Assembly: GCF_963675165.1 (NCBI RefSeq)
Contig: NC_087377.1
Location: 9,441,122 to 9,505,121 of the forward strand
DNA from: Halichondria panicea
Lineage: Eukaryota > Porifera > Demospongiae > Suberitida > Halichondriidae
Direction: 5' to 3'
DNA: 64,000 nucleotides
Part shown: positions 22,868 to 35,029 of the stretch, one piece after another
How positions within the stretch are numbered: position 1 is the first letter of the stretch
Layout of the letters: each line of letters opens with the position of its first letter
Notes under the pieces: generated by a model
Told to the model about the DNA's origin: nothing
Seen by the model: only the letters and a program-made list of their open reading frames with translations
The model's database searches: none
Position numbers and translations under genes: made by a program

Positions 22868-23757
22868 ATGGTGAGCCTTTTGTTTCAAAATGGCGATACA
22901 AAACACCATGTGTTGGTGTCCCAAAAATCAACTCGATTTGTTTTATCAACTCGACTTTATCTGGTAGGGATGGACTCGATTTTATCCATTTCATCTGGTA
23001 AGGATCGACTCGATGTGTTTTATCAACTCGATTTCTTCTGATGGAGAGGATCGACTCGATTCCAGGCCGCTAGGGGAAAAGGCGAGTTTCGAGGGCGGCT
23101 TGATATCGAGGCTATCTATCCGTACTCTTGCAACAAAGGCGCTAGCGCTAGGCTCAGACAAGGCACTGAGACTCTTGAGGCCACAGGCAGGCCTACAGCA
23201 GGTCAGAGTAGATGACCTTCCAGGCACGCCTGCAGAAGGTCACAGCAGCTTACTTGTGCTGGATCACAGTAAATTAAATCACTAAATGCTTGTCTACTTG
23301 ACTCTTGAGTTCATGAAACATAGCAAGTAGCTGCTGTGTGATCTCAAGCTCAGAAGGTCCCCATCTGAGCTACTCTGAGCTGTTGTAGGCGTGCCTGTGG
23401 CCTCAAGAGTCTCAGTGCCTTGTCTGAGCCTAGCGCCTTCGTTGCACATCAGAGTACAGCGCCTACAGCCATATCAGGCCACCCTCGATACTTGCCTTTT
23501 CCCCCAGCCACCTGGAATCTAGTCGCTCCTTACCAGAAGAGTCGCTAAATCGAGTTGATAAAACACATTGAGTCGATCCTTACCAGATGAAGTAGATAAA
23601 ATCGAGTTGTTAAAACACATAGAGTCGATCCCTACCAGATGAAGTTGATAAAATCGAGTTGATATAACACATCGAGTCGATTTATCCTTCCAGTTTGGGA
23701 CACCAACACATGGTATTTTGTATCGCCATTTTGAAACAAAAGGCTCACCATAGTTGC
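22868..23757. mobile_element. Foldback element with arms of about 400 bp
   Basis: TATGGTGAGCCTTTTGTTTC begins the left arm and its complement ends the right arm; GTTGCA flanks both sides. Each arm holds a run of AACTCGATTTTATC-like units of about 45 bp. The centre is a second inverted repeat (CAAGGCACTGAGACTCTTGA and complement). ORFs at 22819-23285 and 23519-23779 are arm read-throughs. Confidence 0.75.
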
Positions 23758-24285
23758 ATACAGGTGAATTAATTACCATAATTATACTACATGTACTCCA
23801 TATAAATTATAGTGTACATACTGAAGTGCATGCTGGTGCTCAATTGGAGCATCTAGCAATGTGGCTCTTTACCATTTACAATATCTGAATACAATAATTT
23901 GACTTTTGACTTTGAATGATCTTTACCTAATAATAATATGTGGTAGATTATAACCCAACCCAACCCAGCATGCCATGATTCACAAAAGTTGACACTCCAT
24001 AAAATTTGACGCCTACAATCATCTACTCTGCATGAAGGTATATACAAAAAGACTCGTACTAGTGATGAGAGGTTACAAAGGAGGGTTAGGAGTGACTAGT
24101 GATGAGAGGTTATAAAGGAGGTTGGAGGTGACTGTGCTCACGCGTGTTATTAATTATAGTTAATTTCAGGTGTCAGCATATCGTGCCTATTATAAAATCA
24201 TACAAATGTGCAAACTAGCTACACTACAAAACCTAACATTTAAGTCTAGCAATACAGAGTACTTTTTTTGTTTGTCAATGTTCTG
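23758..24285. other. Non-coding stretch with a 40-bp direct repeat
   Basis: GACTAGTGATGAGAGGTTA recurs 40 bp apart within 24050-24125. Otherwise nothing recognised. Confidence 0.5.
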
Positions 24286-24423
24286 TTAAGAGATGTTGCT
24301 GTGCTCCACGTTGGAATACTCCACTGGATGTTCCACTGGATATCCCCCGGGTTGTTGGGGTGCCTGTTTACCACTCCCTGGCTTTGGGGGTTCGCTGCTC
24401 AGATCAATCTCGACATAGGTCAG
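24286..24423 (-). CDS. Isolated terminal exon encoding a tyrosine-motif cytoplasmic tail
   Basis: A clean minus-strand exon: acceptor ...ccactttag, then LTYVEIDLSSEPPKPG, a proline/glutamine stretch, HPVEYSNVEHSNIS and TAA. LTYVEI and VEYSNV both match the ITIM consensus (I/V/L/S)xYxx(I/V/L). It is 45 residues and enters in phase 0. The nearest upstream coding DNA on this strand is the end of gene A, 4.5 kb away. Exon 11 of gene A also ends in phase 0, so this could be an alternative last exon of gene A. Otherwise it is the relic of a vanished gene. I found no transmembrane exon between them. Confidence 0.55.
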   Translation of the reverse strand: MTYVEIDLSSEPPKPGSGKQAPQQPGGYPVEHPVEYSNVEHSNIS

Positions 24424-27400
24424 CTAAAGTGGTGAATGTGTGTGTGTGCATAGGCAATAGTTTATACAACTGCATAAACAACATTAGCAAATCCATTAAC
24501 CCAACTATTGCATGTGAAAGTCTAGAAATTGGATACCAGCTATGCATAACTATAGCTATTTCAAGCGTGGTCATTTACTATAGTATAAACTAAAGTTTAA
24601 TGGTAGCTGTATTGTTATAATGTCATGCAGAATGAATGTTATTATGATCAGACATAATAACAGAAATTTGTTTACCATACAATGGACATCTGCTAAGCAA
24701 ACTTGAATGTTAGCTTTCAGTAAAGAAATAAACATAAGGCCACACTAAATCACTTGTGTTTGTTTACCCCGCATATACCTAGCTACTTTTTATGGTAGGG
24801 ATCACCAGGCTTAACAATTAAGAATAATCATCTCATGACGGCATGTAGAATACACCTGGCATGAGAAACAAGTGATCTATAGTTTGTGTGGCCTAGGCAT
24901 AATTATAGACGGTCAGTCTATAATTAGTCTATAAATAAAAATTATTACTCTGTTTAGGCAAAATTAATGTTTTCATAGCTGTAGGTACGTGATCACCCAA
25001 CAGATTAAGAAAAGGAAAGGGATTGAAAACGACAGCAGATAACGGGCCAAACGTATATGTATATAGACTTCACGCTTGTGGTTAGAAGTCCTTTGGTCTC
25101 AATCCGCGTTTCGCTTTTTAATGTGGTGTCTGTAATGGTGTCTGTAAAAGCGTTTAACTCAGCTGCTCAAAAACTCTGCTATAAGAGACGACCATTCATG
25201 CAGGCATGCGGGTATTTTTTATAAACAGTCTTTACCAGTGCGTTGTGTTGTTATTGGGGGAAATTTCGAGGTAAGCTGCCTCTTACATATGTTTTTGTCT
25301 TGATTTCATGTAATTTTCTACTTTTAACAGCCATGCTATTAACCTTAACCGTTCATGCATCAAGAAGCTTTCATTAGCACTAAATCTATTTTCCTACTTA
25401 TCAGACATGAACTGGTAATAATTATATACTTTAGTTGGATTAGGATTGGCTTGCAGAAAAGGCTCCCTCTGGATCTCACCCAAGACACAAGACACAGTAA
25501 TTTTGTTTTTTGGGAGTTTTGCCCTGATTTGCATACAAAGGTCCTCCCCTCCATAACTGTCTATACAGCATCTCAAACAACACTACTCGCCCTCACAAAC
25601 ACTACTGTATCGTACTTGTTAGTCTTACAACTTCTACTATTTTCTTTGTGCCTAGAACACAGCCTCGATTAAACCACGGGGAAACACGGATTGTACTACG
25701 AGGTAGCCTCATTTCCAATATGATCACCCTGAGGAAGCTGGTTCACAACAGCTGGGTGTAGGGGGGTCATGCGAACTTGAAGGTCTGGGGATAGTGAAAC
25801 ACACTAATGAATCACTGTACATTCTGTGGGCAGCAGTTAACAGTGCTAATCATAGAAATACGCGGCCTTGTCTAAATTTAGAATATGCTTGCCACAAATG
25901 GTGCAATCTGATTGGTCACTGAGAGGTTCATTCAGGGACGGAGCCAGAATTTATAGAAGGGTGCTCTCAAGGTCGACAGGCACATAGTGCCTTGAAATCC
26001 CTGGCGTGCAGCGCCAACAAATTTTGGACCGGAAGCCACACCTCCGGATTTATTGGTAATAGGGTAAAAGGGGGTATAATGATTGAGACATCTAAATGTT
26101 TCTGACCCCCTGTCTTGAGGGAGCTACATGTAAATAGCCTGTTCACTAACTACTATGGTCAATAGGATTTGCGCGTAAGCTTTTAGTGTTCAAAGTGGTT
26201 CGGGTATTACGAGACACCATTGCAATTTAACACTAATTGGCTAGTCTAGAACTTTTTTGTATTAAAATATTATTATATAGTTTATTCAAAACACTTGAGT
26301 TATTCCTGTTTTAACAGCTGTCTAGTAAATTTGTACTACAAAACATTATTTTGGTACCCACTCACTTAATACAATTAAATTCTGTGCTTATACTAACTAT
26401 TGCAGTATCTCGTCAAAACAAGCCACCTAGAGAGGTACACAACATGAATACACTTACACTGGACTACTGAGTTTAAAACTATCATTGCTACCTGCTACAT
26501 TAAGACAGGAGCCAAGAAACAAGGGAAGTGCACTGTAACAACTCAAAATTTGTGATCAGGCCTTTGGGTCAGAGACTTTGAACTCAACCTAAACAACTAA
26601 AAATACATCATAATATAAAGTACATTTGCAACACTGACATACACTGTACGTATATGATTGTAACTGGATATGTACTATGGATGGCATGCAGTACACGTTG
26701 TTGATACAAGTTAAAGTGCTTAGGTAACTGATGACCCATGATTAACAATTGCACAATTCATAACATAAAAACTAGTACAGGCACATAATTTTACCTAAAG
26801 TGGGTGTGTATCAAGTTAAGGCATCCTACAGTGGTCTATACACATGGTGTCCAACAGTTGGCAAGTGAACACTAATAGTCATGCACCTTTTAGTATTTAA
26901 AGTGTGTTAGATCATGCATTGTGTTAGATCATGCATAGTTATGAGTTTGATGATTCAATGCATGGCTCTATACGCTAACTTTCACTATCTATAGTACCGA
27001 AAAACAGAAAGTATAAATATCACTTTCTTCTGAAATTAAGATCAGATCGAGGCTAGTTATGACAACTGCAATTCACAGTGCATATACACTATCAAGGAAA
27101 CGCTCAATCGTGTTTTCTTAAATCTACTCCTAAATACACAAATATATTGGGGTGGATCTACATATGTACAAATAAAGCTGTTTACATGACAACAAACAGC
27201 AAAACGGAGGCATTCTCGGTAACAAGGCCAAGCTGGACAAACAAACTCAAATACCCTCCAACCTAATGCAACAAGAGAGCTGCAGACAACACAATATCAG
27301 CAATCAATACAGTACAATCTACATGCAATGAATAGAGGAACTCTCTGACAGCCAAACTAAGACTACGGCAACACAAAAGTGCTATAATCTGACTAAAATG

Positions 27401-28946
27401 TCTTACTATTGCTAACGTGATATTCAAAAACACTACCTCCAATTAACTAAGGCAATAGATACACACTCACACACAAGAATGGAATTTATATATACAATTG
27501 CATGGCAGGTGAGTAAGCACATAATTGTATGACAATAAGTTAATTGTATTAAGGTCTGCTTGGGCAATTCACTCAATGGTAATCACATGTACAATTACTC
27601 AATTCACACAATTCACAGTGGTGTTGCTAAACAAGAAAACAGCTGCATTCAATAGCAGGAAAGTGAAAGTGATTCTAGTAAAACTGTTAGTGATATTGAA
27701 TCCCCTCAGGATCCACAAAAACGAAAACACAAATTAACATTAGAGGTCAAGACAAAAACCAGTCATTAGATTGATAATTCAGTGAAAGTGGCAAGTGCAT
27801 AATGCATAGGGAAGAGTTGTACTGATTATTCAGAACCAGTTATAATTATATAGTTATATCACACTGGCTAGGAAGTCTGTGCTGCATGTGCTGATATGTT
27901 TTCCCAGCCCACAGGCAATCACAAATAATAAGCTGATTGAATAAAAACTACCAAATATTTACCACTTTCCTGCAAAGCTTCCCTTCCTTCCTAAACACAA
28001 CATGCACATTGAATGTGGGAGAAAAGATAAGGTCACCGATAATATGCGTACATGAATACTGTTACATGCCAATACACAGCAATGTGTTTAGTAAGGCTTC
28101 TGCTGATGGTGCTTGATTATAGAGGAACAGTTCATGCTGCTGTACAACACAGCTGGCTCAACGTACACCACACATAGCACTCACTAGTATAATATTATAT
28201 TTGAATTCTTAAGTTTTACACTAATTATACACCTCATCCCATAAGTTGACACCAGAGGAGGTCCGACATGCGTGCACGAATGACTTCAAGTTTAGTGCAT
28301 TGATGTCATTGCGGTCACGTGATAACGTCCACGCCAAATACTGACTAAACAGAGAAAACTACTCTATCCAATTTTGCTACACAATACAAAGGATACAGGA
28401 AACTCATTAGATCGATCAATTCTGTGAAAATGGAAGTAGCACAATGCATGGGGAGAGTTGGAAAGAGTTGTATGACAGGGAATTACCTACTAGGAACCAA
28501 GCAGTTCCTATAATTATACCACAATGACTATAAATGGCTGGGCATGACATTTTTCCGCAAACAGGCAGTCACATGCATATAATTATTATAACCTAAATGA
28601 AGCCTTGCATTGTGAAGGAAGAGCCAATTTCGCTGAGTACTATAGCCAGCATGCATGTGACTGCCTCTGGTAACATTCAGACAATATTCGATCTGTTGCA
28701 ACTAGATGGGGCGTGGCTACGTTGCAACACCATACTTCTGCACGCAAAAAAACGGTACGGTATAAAAATAGTATCATGATAGCGAAATATTTCTAAAACG
28801 GTACGCTGGTTAACATACTACGCACGTACTACGTACACTTTTTACTGACCATAAATGACATACAATGTACACTACATAAAATAGTACTAGACAAGACCTC
28901 TTCCACTCACCCCCTCGCTGGCTGGTGGAACCACGTCCGGCTCTCC
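24424..28946. other. Long gene-poor stretch downstream of gene A
   Basis: No further exon on either strand that I can support. About 27770-27990 and 28380-28600 are diverged direct repeats sharing AATGCATRGGRAGAGTTG and a CAGGCARTCACA-type block. TGGATCTCACCCAAGACACA (25470) recurs at 59751. The 105-codon plus-strand ORF at 25355-25672 matches nothing I recognise. Confidence 0.4.
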
Positions 28947-31900
28947 TTATTTCTTGGAGGACCTCTTGGGCTTGTCCACGACAGTATAGATGACTCCAGA
29001 GGCAGTGGTCTCATGCTCAATTGTGTTGGGATCCTGGACAAAACAGTAGTGCAATAAAAAGCAGTCAGAGTAATATCAAAAGTTCATCCACTCCTGGTAA
29101 TTCATACCCAAGGCAGTATTCTCAAATGGTTTATCAAACAACCCTGTAATTGACTTATACCTGGAGTTTAAACTTGCAGTGAGTGCATGTACTTTACACA
29201 TACCTGATACAGAGCTTCTGGTGGAGTTGGCTTTGGTTTCTTGTTCTTCTTGCCCTTTCTATCGACCATGGCGTACTGGTCCTCAGTGCCTGGGGCTGAC
29301 TGGTGCTCAATGGATTTGGGGTCAGCATACAGGGAGTCAGCGGGAGGTAGGGGAGATGAGGTGCTTTCACTGTAGCAATCAAAGAACATTAATACATTCT
29401 GGTATAGGATAGGGTTAGAAGTACCGGCCAGAGCGGAACCCCAATATGCCACAACTCTTTAAACAGACATACACAGCTCACGTTAGTTTTTCAGCATTTC
29501 TTGGCTTTAACTTGCGATCCGAATCTAAAGCATAATTATAATCAAAACTAAAAAACATTTGCAATGTGAACGTTGCTAGGATTGCCAGGAAAAGAAAAGC
29601 GCGAAAAAGCGAAGAAACAAGAAATTCGGCGAGTGCATAACTCCAATCCGTTACAACTTCATTCACATGTACTGTTTCAATTTTTTGTTCGTTTTGTGCT
29701 TTTCCTGGCCAATCCTTCAGTAATTTTTATCATAATATAATTATAGTGAATTTTTTGCAAGATGTTTTACACACACAACTGCACTGTCAATCTTATGTAC
29801 AACCTACTGGTTGTACTAATTAAGTTGTGACTTACAGGGAAATTGCACAAGGAAAAGAACTAAACACAAGCAAAATGTTGTAATTGCAGATTATTATATG
29901 AAAGCATAATTATTTTACTACTCAAAAACGCAGCTCCTTTTACCTTGTTTGCAGTAACAAATGTAGAAGAGTATCCCAACACCGAAACAGAACAAGAACC
30001 CAAGGAGAACCACAGTCAAAATTGCCCAAAATTTCTCTGTAATGAAATTGAAATAGAAATCTTTCATCAATTCACTTACTTTCTGCGAGTCCGTTGAGAA
30101 GAGAGGTCAAGTATCGAGCTGTCAGCAATCCACAGACAATCCCAATTGCACAAGCCAGTGCCAGTATTACAAGAATGATCACCACAATCAGCCAAACAGA
30201 AACTGAAACAACTCAATCGTTATTATGACTACACGTTCATGCAAAGACAGCAACTTTGTAGTATAATAATTTATGTATACGCGTGACTTACATGTGCATG
30301 ATCTCAATCCAGTTGGTTCCCAAGTTCCATCAATGCAAGTGATTTGAGGCGAACCAATCAAATCATAGATAACCGAGGTACAGCTCAGAGTAGCAGTTGT
30401 GAGATGAGACACGTTACCGTTAGTTACATCTCCATTCAGCTGCATGGACAATCCACTGGCCATAAATAAAGAGAGGGCACTCATAGGGCATGCGTTAAAG
30501 TTGACATTGCTCTGAGTATCAACTATGGTTCCATCATACACGAGATTTGCGCGATAGCACAGATTAGTGGATGACGTGACAGGTACACAAGTCGACTGTG
30601 ACGTCAGTTGTACATTGGAGGTGCTGAAATCTGATGGACGCAAGTCTCGACATACACCAGATCCTTGTTCAAACTGGATGCTAAAGTCTTCATTTCGCTC
30701 AGAGGCACAGTTTTGACCAAGAGAGAATGTGAGGCAATTCATATTTTGTAGCGTACTGTCATCAATTACAAGCGCTCGAACTATACGATACAGTACAGGT
30801 ATAATGTAACAAAGCTCTCATCACAACAAATGGCATTTAGATCTTACCCATAATTTCAGCAGATACTTCACTGCTTGAATTTGCCGCATTCATGACAGTT
30901 ACAGTGAAAGTATACACATCATTCTCCACTGTGTTTGCGAGATGGTACATGTAGGATGAATCAGGAACAAACTCTGCATTCCCACTACGGCCACCAGCTG
31001 AAGTGAAAGTTATGTTTGGTGTATCAATTAGGGGCGGAGTCAACTGAACTGCTGAGTCACTGCTTCTCTGAACCTGTAATGTATGAATAATTATAATTAT
31101 ACAAGAGATCATTCACTTACTCCCTCCATCACACTCCATGATCCACTGATAGGTAGTGATGAATTGGAACAGTCAACGAATCCAGTCAACTGAGTCAGTA
31201 CAGGGGCTGAAAAATTAGCAATTGTATAATTATACAAACTCTGCATGGTGTTACTCACTTGTTATGTTGAAAATCACAGGAAAATCAATGCTACTACTGT
31301 TCAACACTCCTGGACACACAGCACTGGTAGCCACCACTCTGACTGTGTGAGACTCGGTGTAGCTTAATCCAGTCATAGTGATGCTGTTGTCAGTTACTTT
31401 CACTGAGCCACTGCCTTCAACCACACTGCCAAAAAATGTCACCCCTGTACCAAATGTCCCGTTACTGCTGACCAAAAGTGTGAATTGTCCAGTAGACTCA
31501 TCAACCACTGAGTATTCCATTTGATCAACAGTTGGAGTGGAAGGACCTGTATTATATACTATAGTTAAAGGCAAATAAGAAATTAATCGTATACACTGTG
31601 TTGATAACAGATTGCATGTACACGCAATTAGAGTGCTTGTACATGCATGCACGTGTGCAAGCAGCCACCTCACCTATATTAATTTGAATAGTCAAGTTCC
31701 TAACTTGAAGGTCGGGTGTACTAGACGCTCCAGCAAAACAAGTCACTACAGCACCATCCAGCGACTCAGTGATTAATAATTCAATAGTGGACCTCCTTGT
31801 TTGCTCAGTGCGTGAGCTGATCATACTAACAGTGAATGATCCACATAAACCTTCGCTATTTGGGGAGGCTGTGTGAGTGATAACAGTATCGCAGTCCATT

Positions 31901-32248
31901 GGTAGAGGAGGAGTGACCCTCCAACGAGTCAGGTCGACCCCATCATGAGAACAGGTGAGGCTGACGGTAGTGTTTGGACACACTTGGAGGAACTGATCAG
32001 TCACATTGCCACCACCGCTACTGACTTCTAAACTGCTTGCAGCCTCTAATTGTCACAAGTATTAACACAAGATTAATTAACTCCAGCATATTTATAGCTT
32101 GGTGATATAATATACTTACTACTGTACTATACTTACCTGTGCCTTTTTGATGAAGGCCTAACAGCAGGGCCAAGAAAACCTGCAAAACGAGCAAAGTCTT
32201 TGAAATGTAAAGTTTATGTAAACTTACATATACAGAGACAGAGCTCAT
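28947..32248 (-). CDS. Gene A: Ig/FN3/sushi receptor with two hydrophobic exons and tyrosine-rich tail
   Basis: Complete 12-exon model, 678 residues, all junctions in phase. Exons: 32228-32248, 32137-32179, 31674-32045, 31259-31546, 31121-31206, 30848-31073, 30292-30780, 30080-30202, 29944-30036, 29482-29524, 29204-29369, 28947-29033. Signal peptide from MSSVSVY plus VFLALLLG; Ig-like domain (VSLTCSH, LTRWRV, VVTCFAG); two FN3-like domains; a sushi-like module (ATLSC, ITCIDGTW); hydrophobic exon 8 (LIVVIILVILALA); hydrophobic exon 9 (FWAILTVVLLGFLFCF); then a tail with SLYADP, DQYAMV and GVIYTVV. The last fits an ITIM. It should be a plasma-membrane receptor with tyrosine-based signalling; ligand unknown. 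Exons 8 and 9 are both phase 1-1, so they could be alternatives. The intron before exon 10 holds a MITE copy (about 29535-29745). Confidence 0.85.
29535..29745. mobile_element. MITE copy in an intron of gene A
   Basis: Arms GCTAGGATTGCCAGGAAAAG and TTTTCCTGGCCAATCC flank a centre with CTCCAATCCGTTACAAC. Shortened relative of the foldback element at 5930-6455. It lies between exons 9 and 10 of gene A. Confidence 0.7.
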
Positions 32249-32277
32249 TCTCTTTCACTCACTGAGTTTCAGCAGAT

Positions 32278-32600
32278 TGACGCTCCAAATATGCGACACC
32301 CTCTCTTTTCCAATATTCTGACCTCTAAAAATAGCGACTGCAGCGTTCACAATTATTTTTTTATGTCGCGTCCTAAATAGAGGTCAAACCACAGCCTCGA
32401 TTCCAGGCCGCAAGAAACAATGTAATTTAAGCGGCCTATAATCGAGGACAGTAGAATCACCTCCAATTAGATGCGACCCTCTAAATATGCGACACCAGGA
32501 CTTCAACATAATTTTTCCAGGACTTCAACATAATTTTTCAACCTCCAAAGAAACGACCTCTGGCTTTGAAAGTGTCGCTATAAGCACTACTATCTATGCT
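32278..32600. mobile_element. Decayed MITE immediately upstream of gene A
   Basis: Shares ATATGCGACACC, TTTTTTATGTCGCG and CCTCTAAATA words with 22268-22577. It contains GCCTCGATTCCAGGCCGC, the end of the TAGCCTCGAT family. It starts about 30 bp before the gene A start codon and is absent upstream of A', so the two promoters differ. Confidence 0.6.
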
Positions 32601-33283
32601 TTATGTACGGTACATACAAAAATATACTATTCAGCCAAGTCAAAAGCCTGCAAGCGATTTTAGCACTCCATACTCTACTAGAGTAATTTACCAATGACCG
32701 GACACTAGCGGTTTTCGTACACTCTATCTCGATCTCGTGACCATCAAGATTCTACAGTGATTGTAGGGTATGTAAATGTAGCTACTGTATGTGCCTTGCT
32801 GCACAACCAACTATCAAGTCTCAATCGTGCTTGCTCTAGACATGCCAGCTCAAAATAAACGACATTCGGAACACACCATGATCGTACAACTCTAGCTGTC
32901 TTCGGACGGGGCTTTTTGTATAGCGCTAGCTAGGGCTTATCTAAGCTACTATGTATGGATAGAAAGACCAGGCCTTGGGCTGCAAGCACAAACAAAATCC
33001 AGCTCTCAACTCCTTCTAGTTTTGTCAAAAAAGCTGATACAAAATGCTAGGTATGCTTTTTACATTGCGGACACGTCCTCCTATCGAATGCCATTTTCCT
33101 GTCATGCGCAGTTTATACCACATGGCAAGGAGAGAGCAAGGAGTCGCCATTTAGTTTACAGTACAGATCAGCAACCATTTAATTACAGATCAGCATCTGT
33201 AAGTTAAATTACATTTTCAGCCATTTCTCTAACTGTTAATTGTGTGTTAATTGTTTGCAGGTGTGGAATGTATCCACTGTTAG

Positions 33284-34602
33284 AATAGGATCATAAGATC
33301 TTCAAAATCTGCTCATGTGGGCTCTCCCCAACCATCACAGCCTGTGAGGCCAGAAAAATATAAGAAATGGACCCAAGAACGGCTGAAGTTAGCATACGAT
33401 GCTGTTTTGAATGAAGAGTTAATAAGTATTCGCGAGGCAGCTGATGCGTTTGATGTTCCCAAGTCTACTCTTCATGACAGAGTATCCGGCAGAGTTCCGT
33501 TTGGTAAACTTAGTGGTTCTGTAAGATATTTGTCCGATGCGGAGGAAATGAATTTAATAAAGTTTATTAAACAGTCTGCCAAAATTGGTGCAGCTAAATC
33601 TAAGGCTGATGTCATTTCTATAGTACAGCGAGTGGTTGATGCAAAAGACATGAAAGTTAAAGTCACCAGTGGATGGTGGGAGTCCTTTAAAAGACGGCAT
33701 AAAAACGAAGTGTCTCTGCGTAAGGCTGAGCCGATCTCCTATGCCAGACTTGTTGCCAATAATCCGGATATTATCAATAATTACTTTGATTATTTGGAAG
33801 ATACTCTGCAGGAAAATGACCTTTTGGACAAGCCATGCCAAATTTTCAACTTTGATGAATCGGGATTTGCTTTGTCTCCTGCACCACCCAAAGTAGTGGC
33901 TGTGAAAGGTGCCAAGCATCCGTACACTGTCAACTCAGGGACAAACGCTCAGATCACAGTCTTGAGTTGTTGCTCGGCCGGTGGTACTAATATCCCTCCT
34001 CTGATTGTTTTGGCTACAAAAACTCTAAACCCTAAAATGGCAATTGGAGAGGTCCCTGGCACTGTATATAGCTCTTCTGATAATGGATGGATGACAACAG
34101 GGATATTGGACGAGTGGTTTGCCCAACACTTTTTGTTATATGCTCCTCCGGTTCGCCCTCTGCTTTTGCTCATGGATGGCCATTCTTCTCATTTTGGTCC
34201 TGCCTTTATTGAAACAGCTGTAGCCAATGACGTGATAGTGTTTTGTCTCCCTCCCAATACAACTCACTTTCTGCAACCACTGGATAATGGTCCATTTGGC
34301 CCACTATATAAAGAGGTACTGGAGGCAAGAATGCCATTCATTCTGCAACAGTAATCCAGGGAGAGTGGTAACGAAGCTACAATTCAACCAGCTTTTCAGC
34401 AGGGCATGGAGCCAGGGAATGACTATGCAGAACATTGCTGCAGGATTTCAACACGCTGGTGTCTATCCGTTCCGACGTCCAGAGGAAGAAGATTCCTCTA
34501 TACAGCGTTCCTCCTTAGCCAACAGTACCAACATTAGGTACCTGCCTTTTCATACTCCAAAACAGCGCAGAAGAATTAGACCATCTCATACTATTGTCAC
34601 TG
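33284..34602 (+). pseudogene. pogo/Tigger-like transposase (DDE_1), one frameshift
   Basis: Psq/CENP-B-type helix-turn-helix near the start (KWTQERLKLAYDAVL, then REAADAFDVPKSTLHDRV), a second DNA-binding block (WWESFKRRHK), and the catalytic core with FNFDESGF, LLLMDGHSSHFGP and PLDNGPFGPLYK giving the three acidic positions (D, D, D). Frame is lost near 34350, where LQQ runs into a stop. The adjacent frame continues NPGRVVTKLQFNQLFSRAW and GFQHAGVYPFRRP, the usual end of the family's core, to a donor at 34602. No ATG opens the frame at its 5' end; it is open from 33284, so the start probably lies in an earlier exon. Downstream exons add a repeated RGR segment and a PHD finger. Confidence 0.85.
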
Positions 34603-34649
34603 GTAAGAAATCTATATAGTGTAGCATTGCATTTACTGTGTCCTCTTAG

Positions 34650-34951
34650 TTGGCGAGGGCAGACGTGGTCGTACCACTGCCAGAGGAGGACTCCAGTCAG
34701 ATGATGAGTGTAAGAATATCTGAGTGTGTGTGTGTAGCATTGTATTCACTGTGTCTCCTTGTACACTAGTTGGCGAGGGCAGACGTGGTCGTACCACTGC
34801 CAGAGGAGGACTCCAGTCAGATGATGAGTGTAAGAATATCTGAGTGTGTGTGTGTGTAGCATTGTATTCACTGTGTCTCCTTGTACACTAGTTGGCGAGG
34901 GCAGGCGTGGTCGTACCACTGCCAGAGGAGGACTCCAGCCAGATGATGAGA
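34650..34951 (+). repeat. Triplicated 60-nt exon in the transposase gene
   Basis: Exons 34650-34709, 34770-34829 and 34892-34951 each encode GEGRRGRTTARGGLQSDDE, with the same phase (1-1) and near-identical introns, so the unit is about 120 bp. The GRRGR core is AT-hook-like. All copies can be spliced in or skipped without changing frame. Confidence 0.8.
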
Positions 34952-35029
34952 GTAAGAAATCTCTTGAGTGTTTATGTTTAGCAAGTTTTTTAATGCATGT
35001 ACTCTTCGTTTGTTAGCTATTGAACCGTT

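Noticed and set aside
25355-25672. 105-codon plus-strand ORF
   Set aside because: Contains a dispersed repeat word (TGGATCTCACCCAAGACACA, also at 59751) and no domain or splice support.
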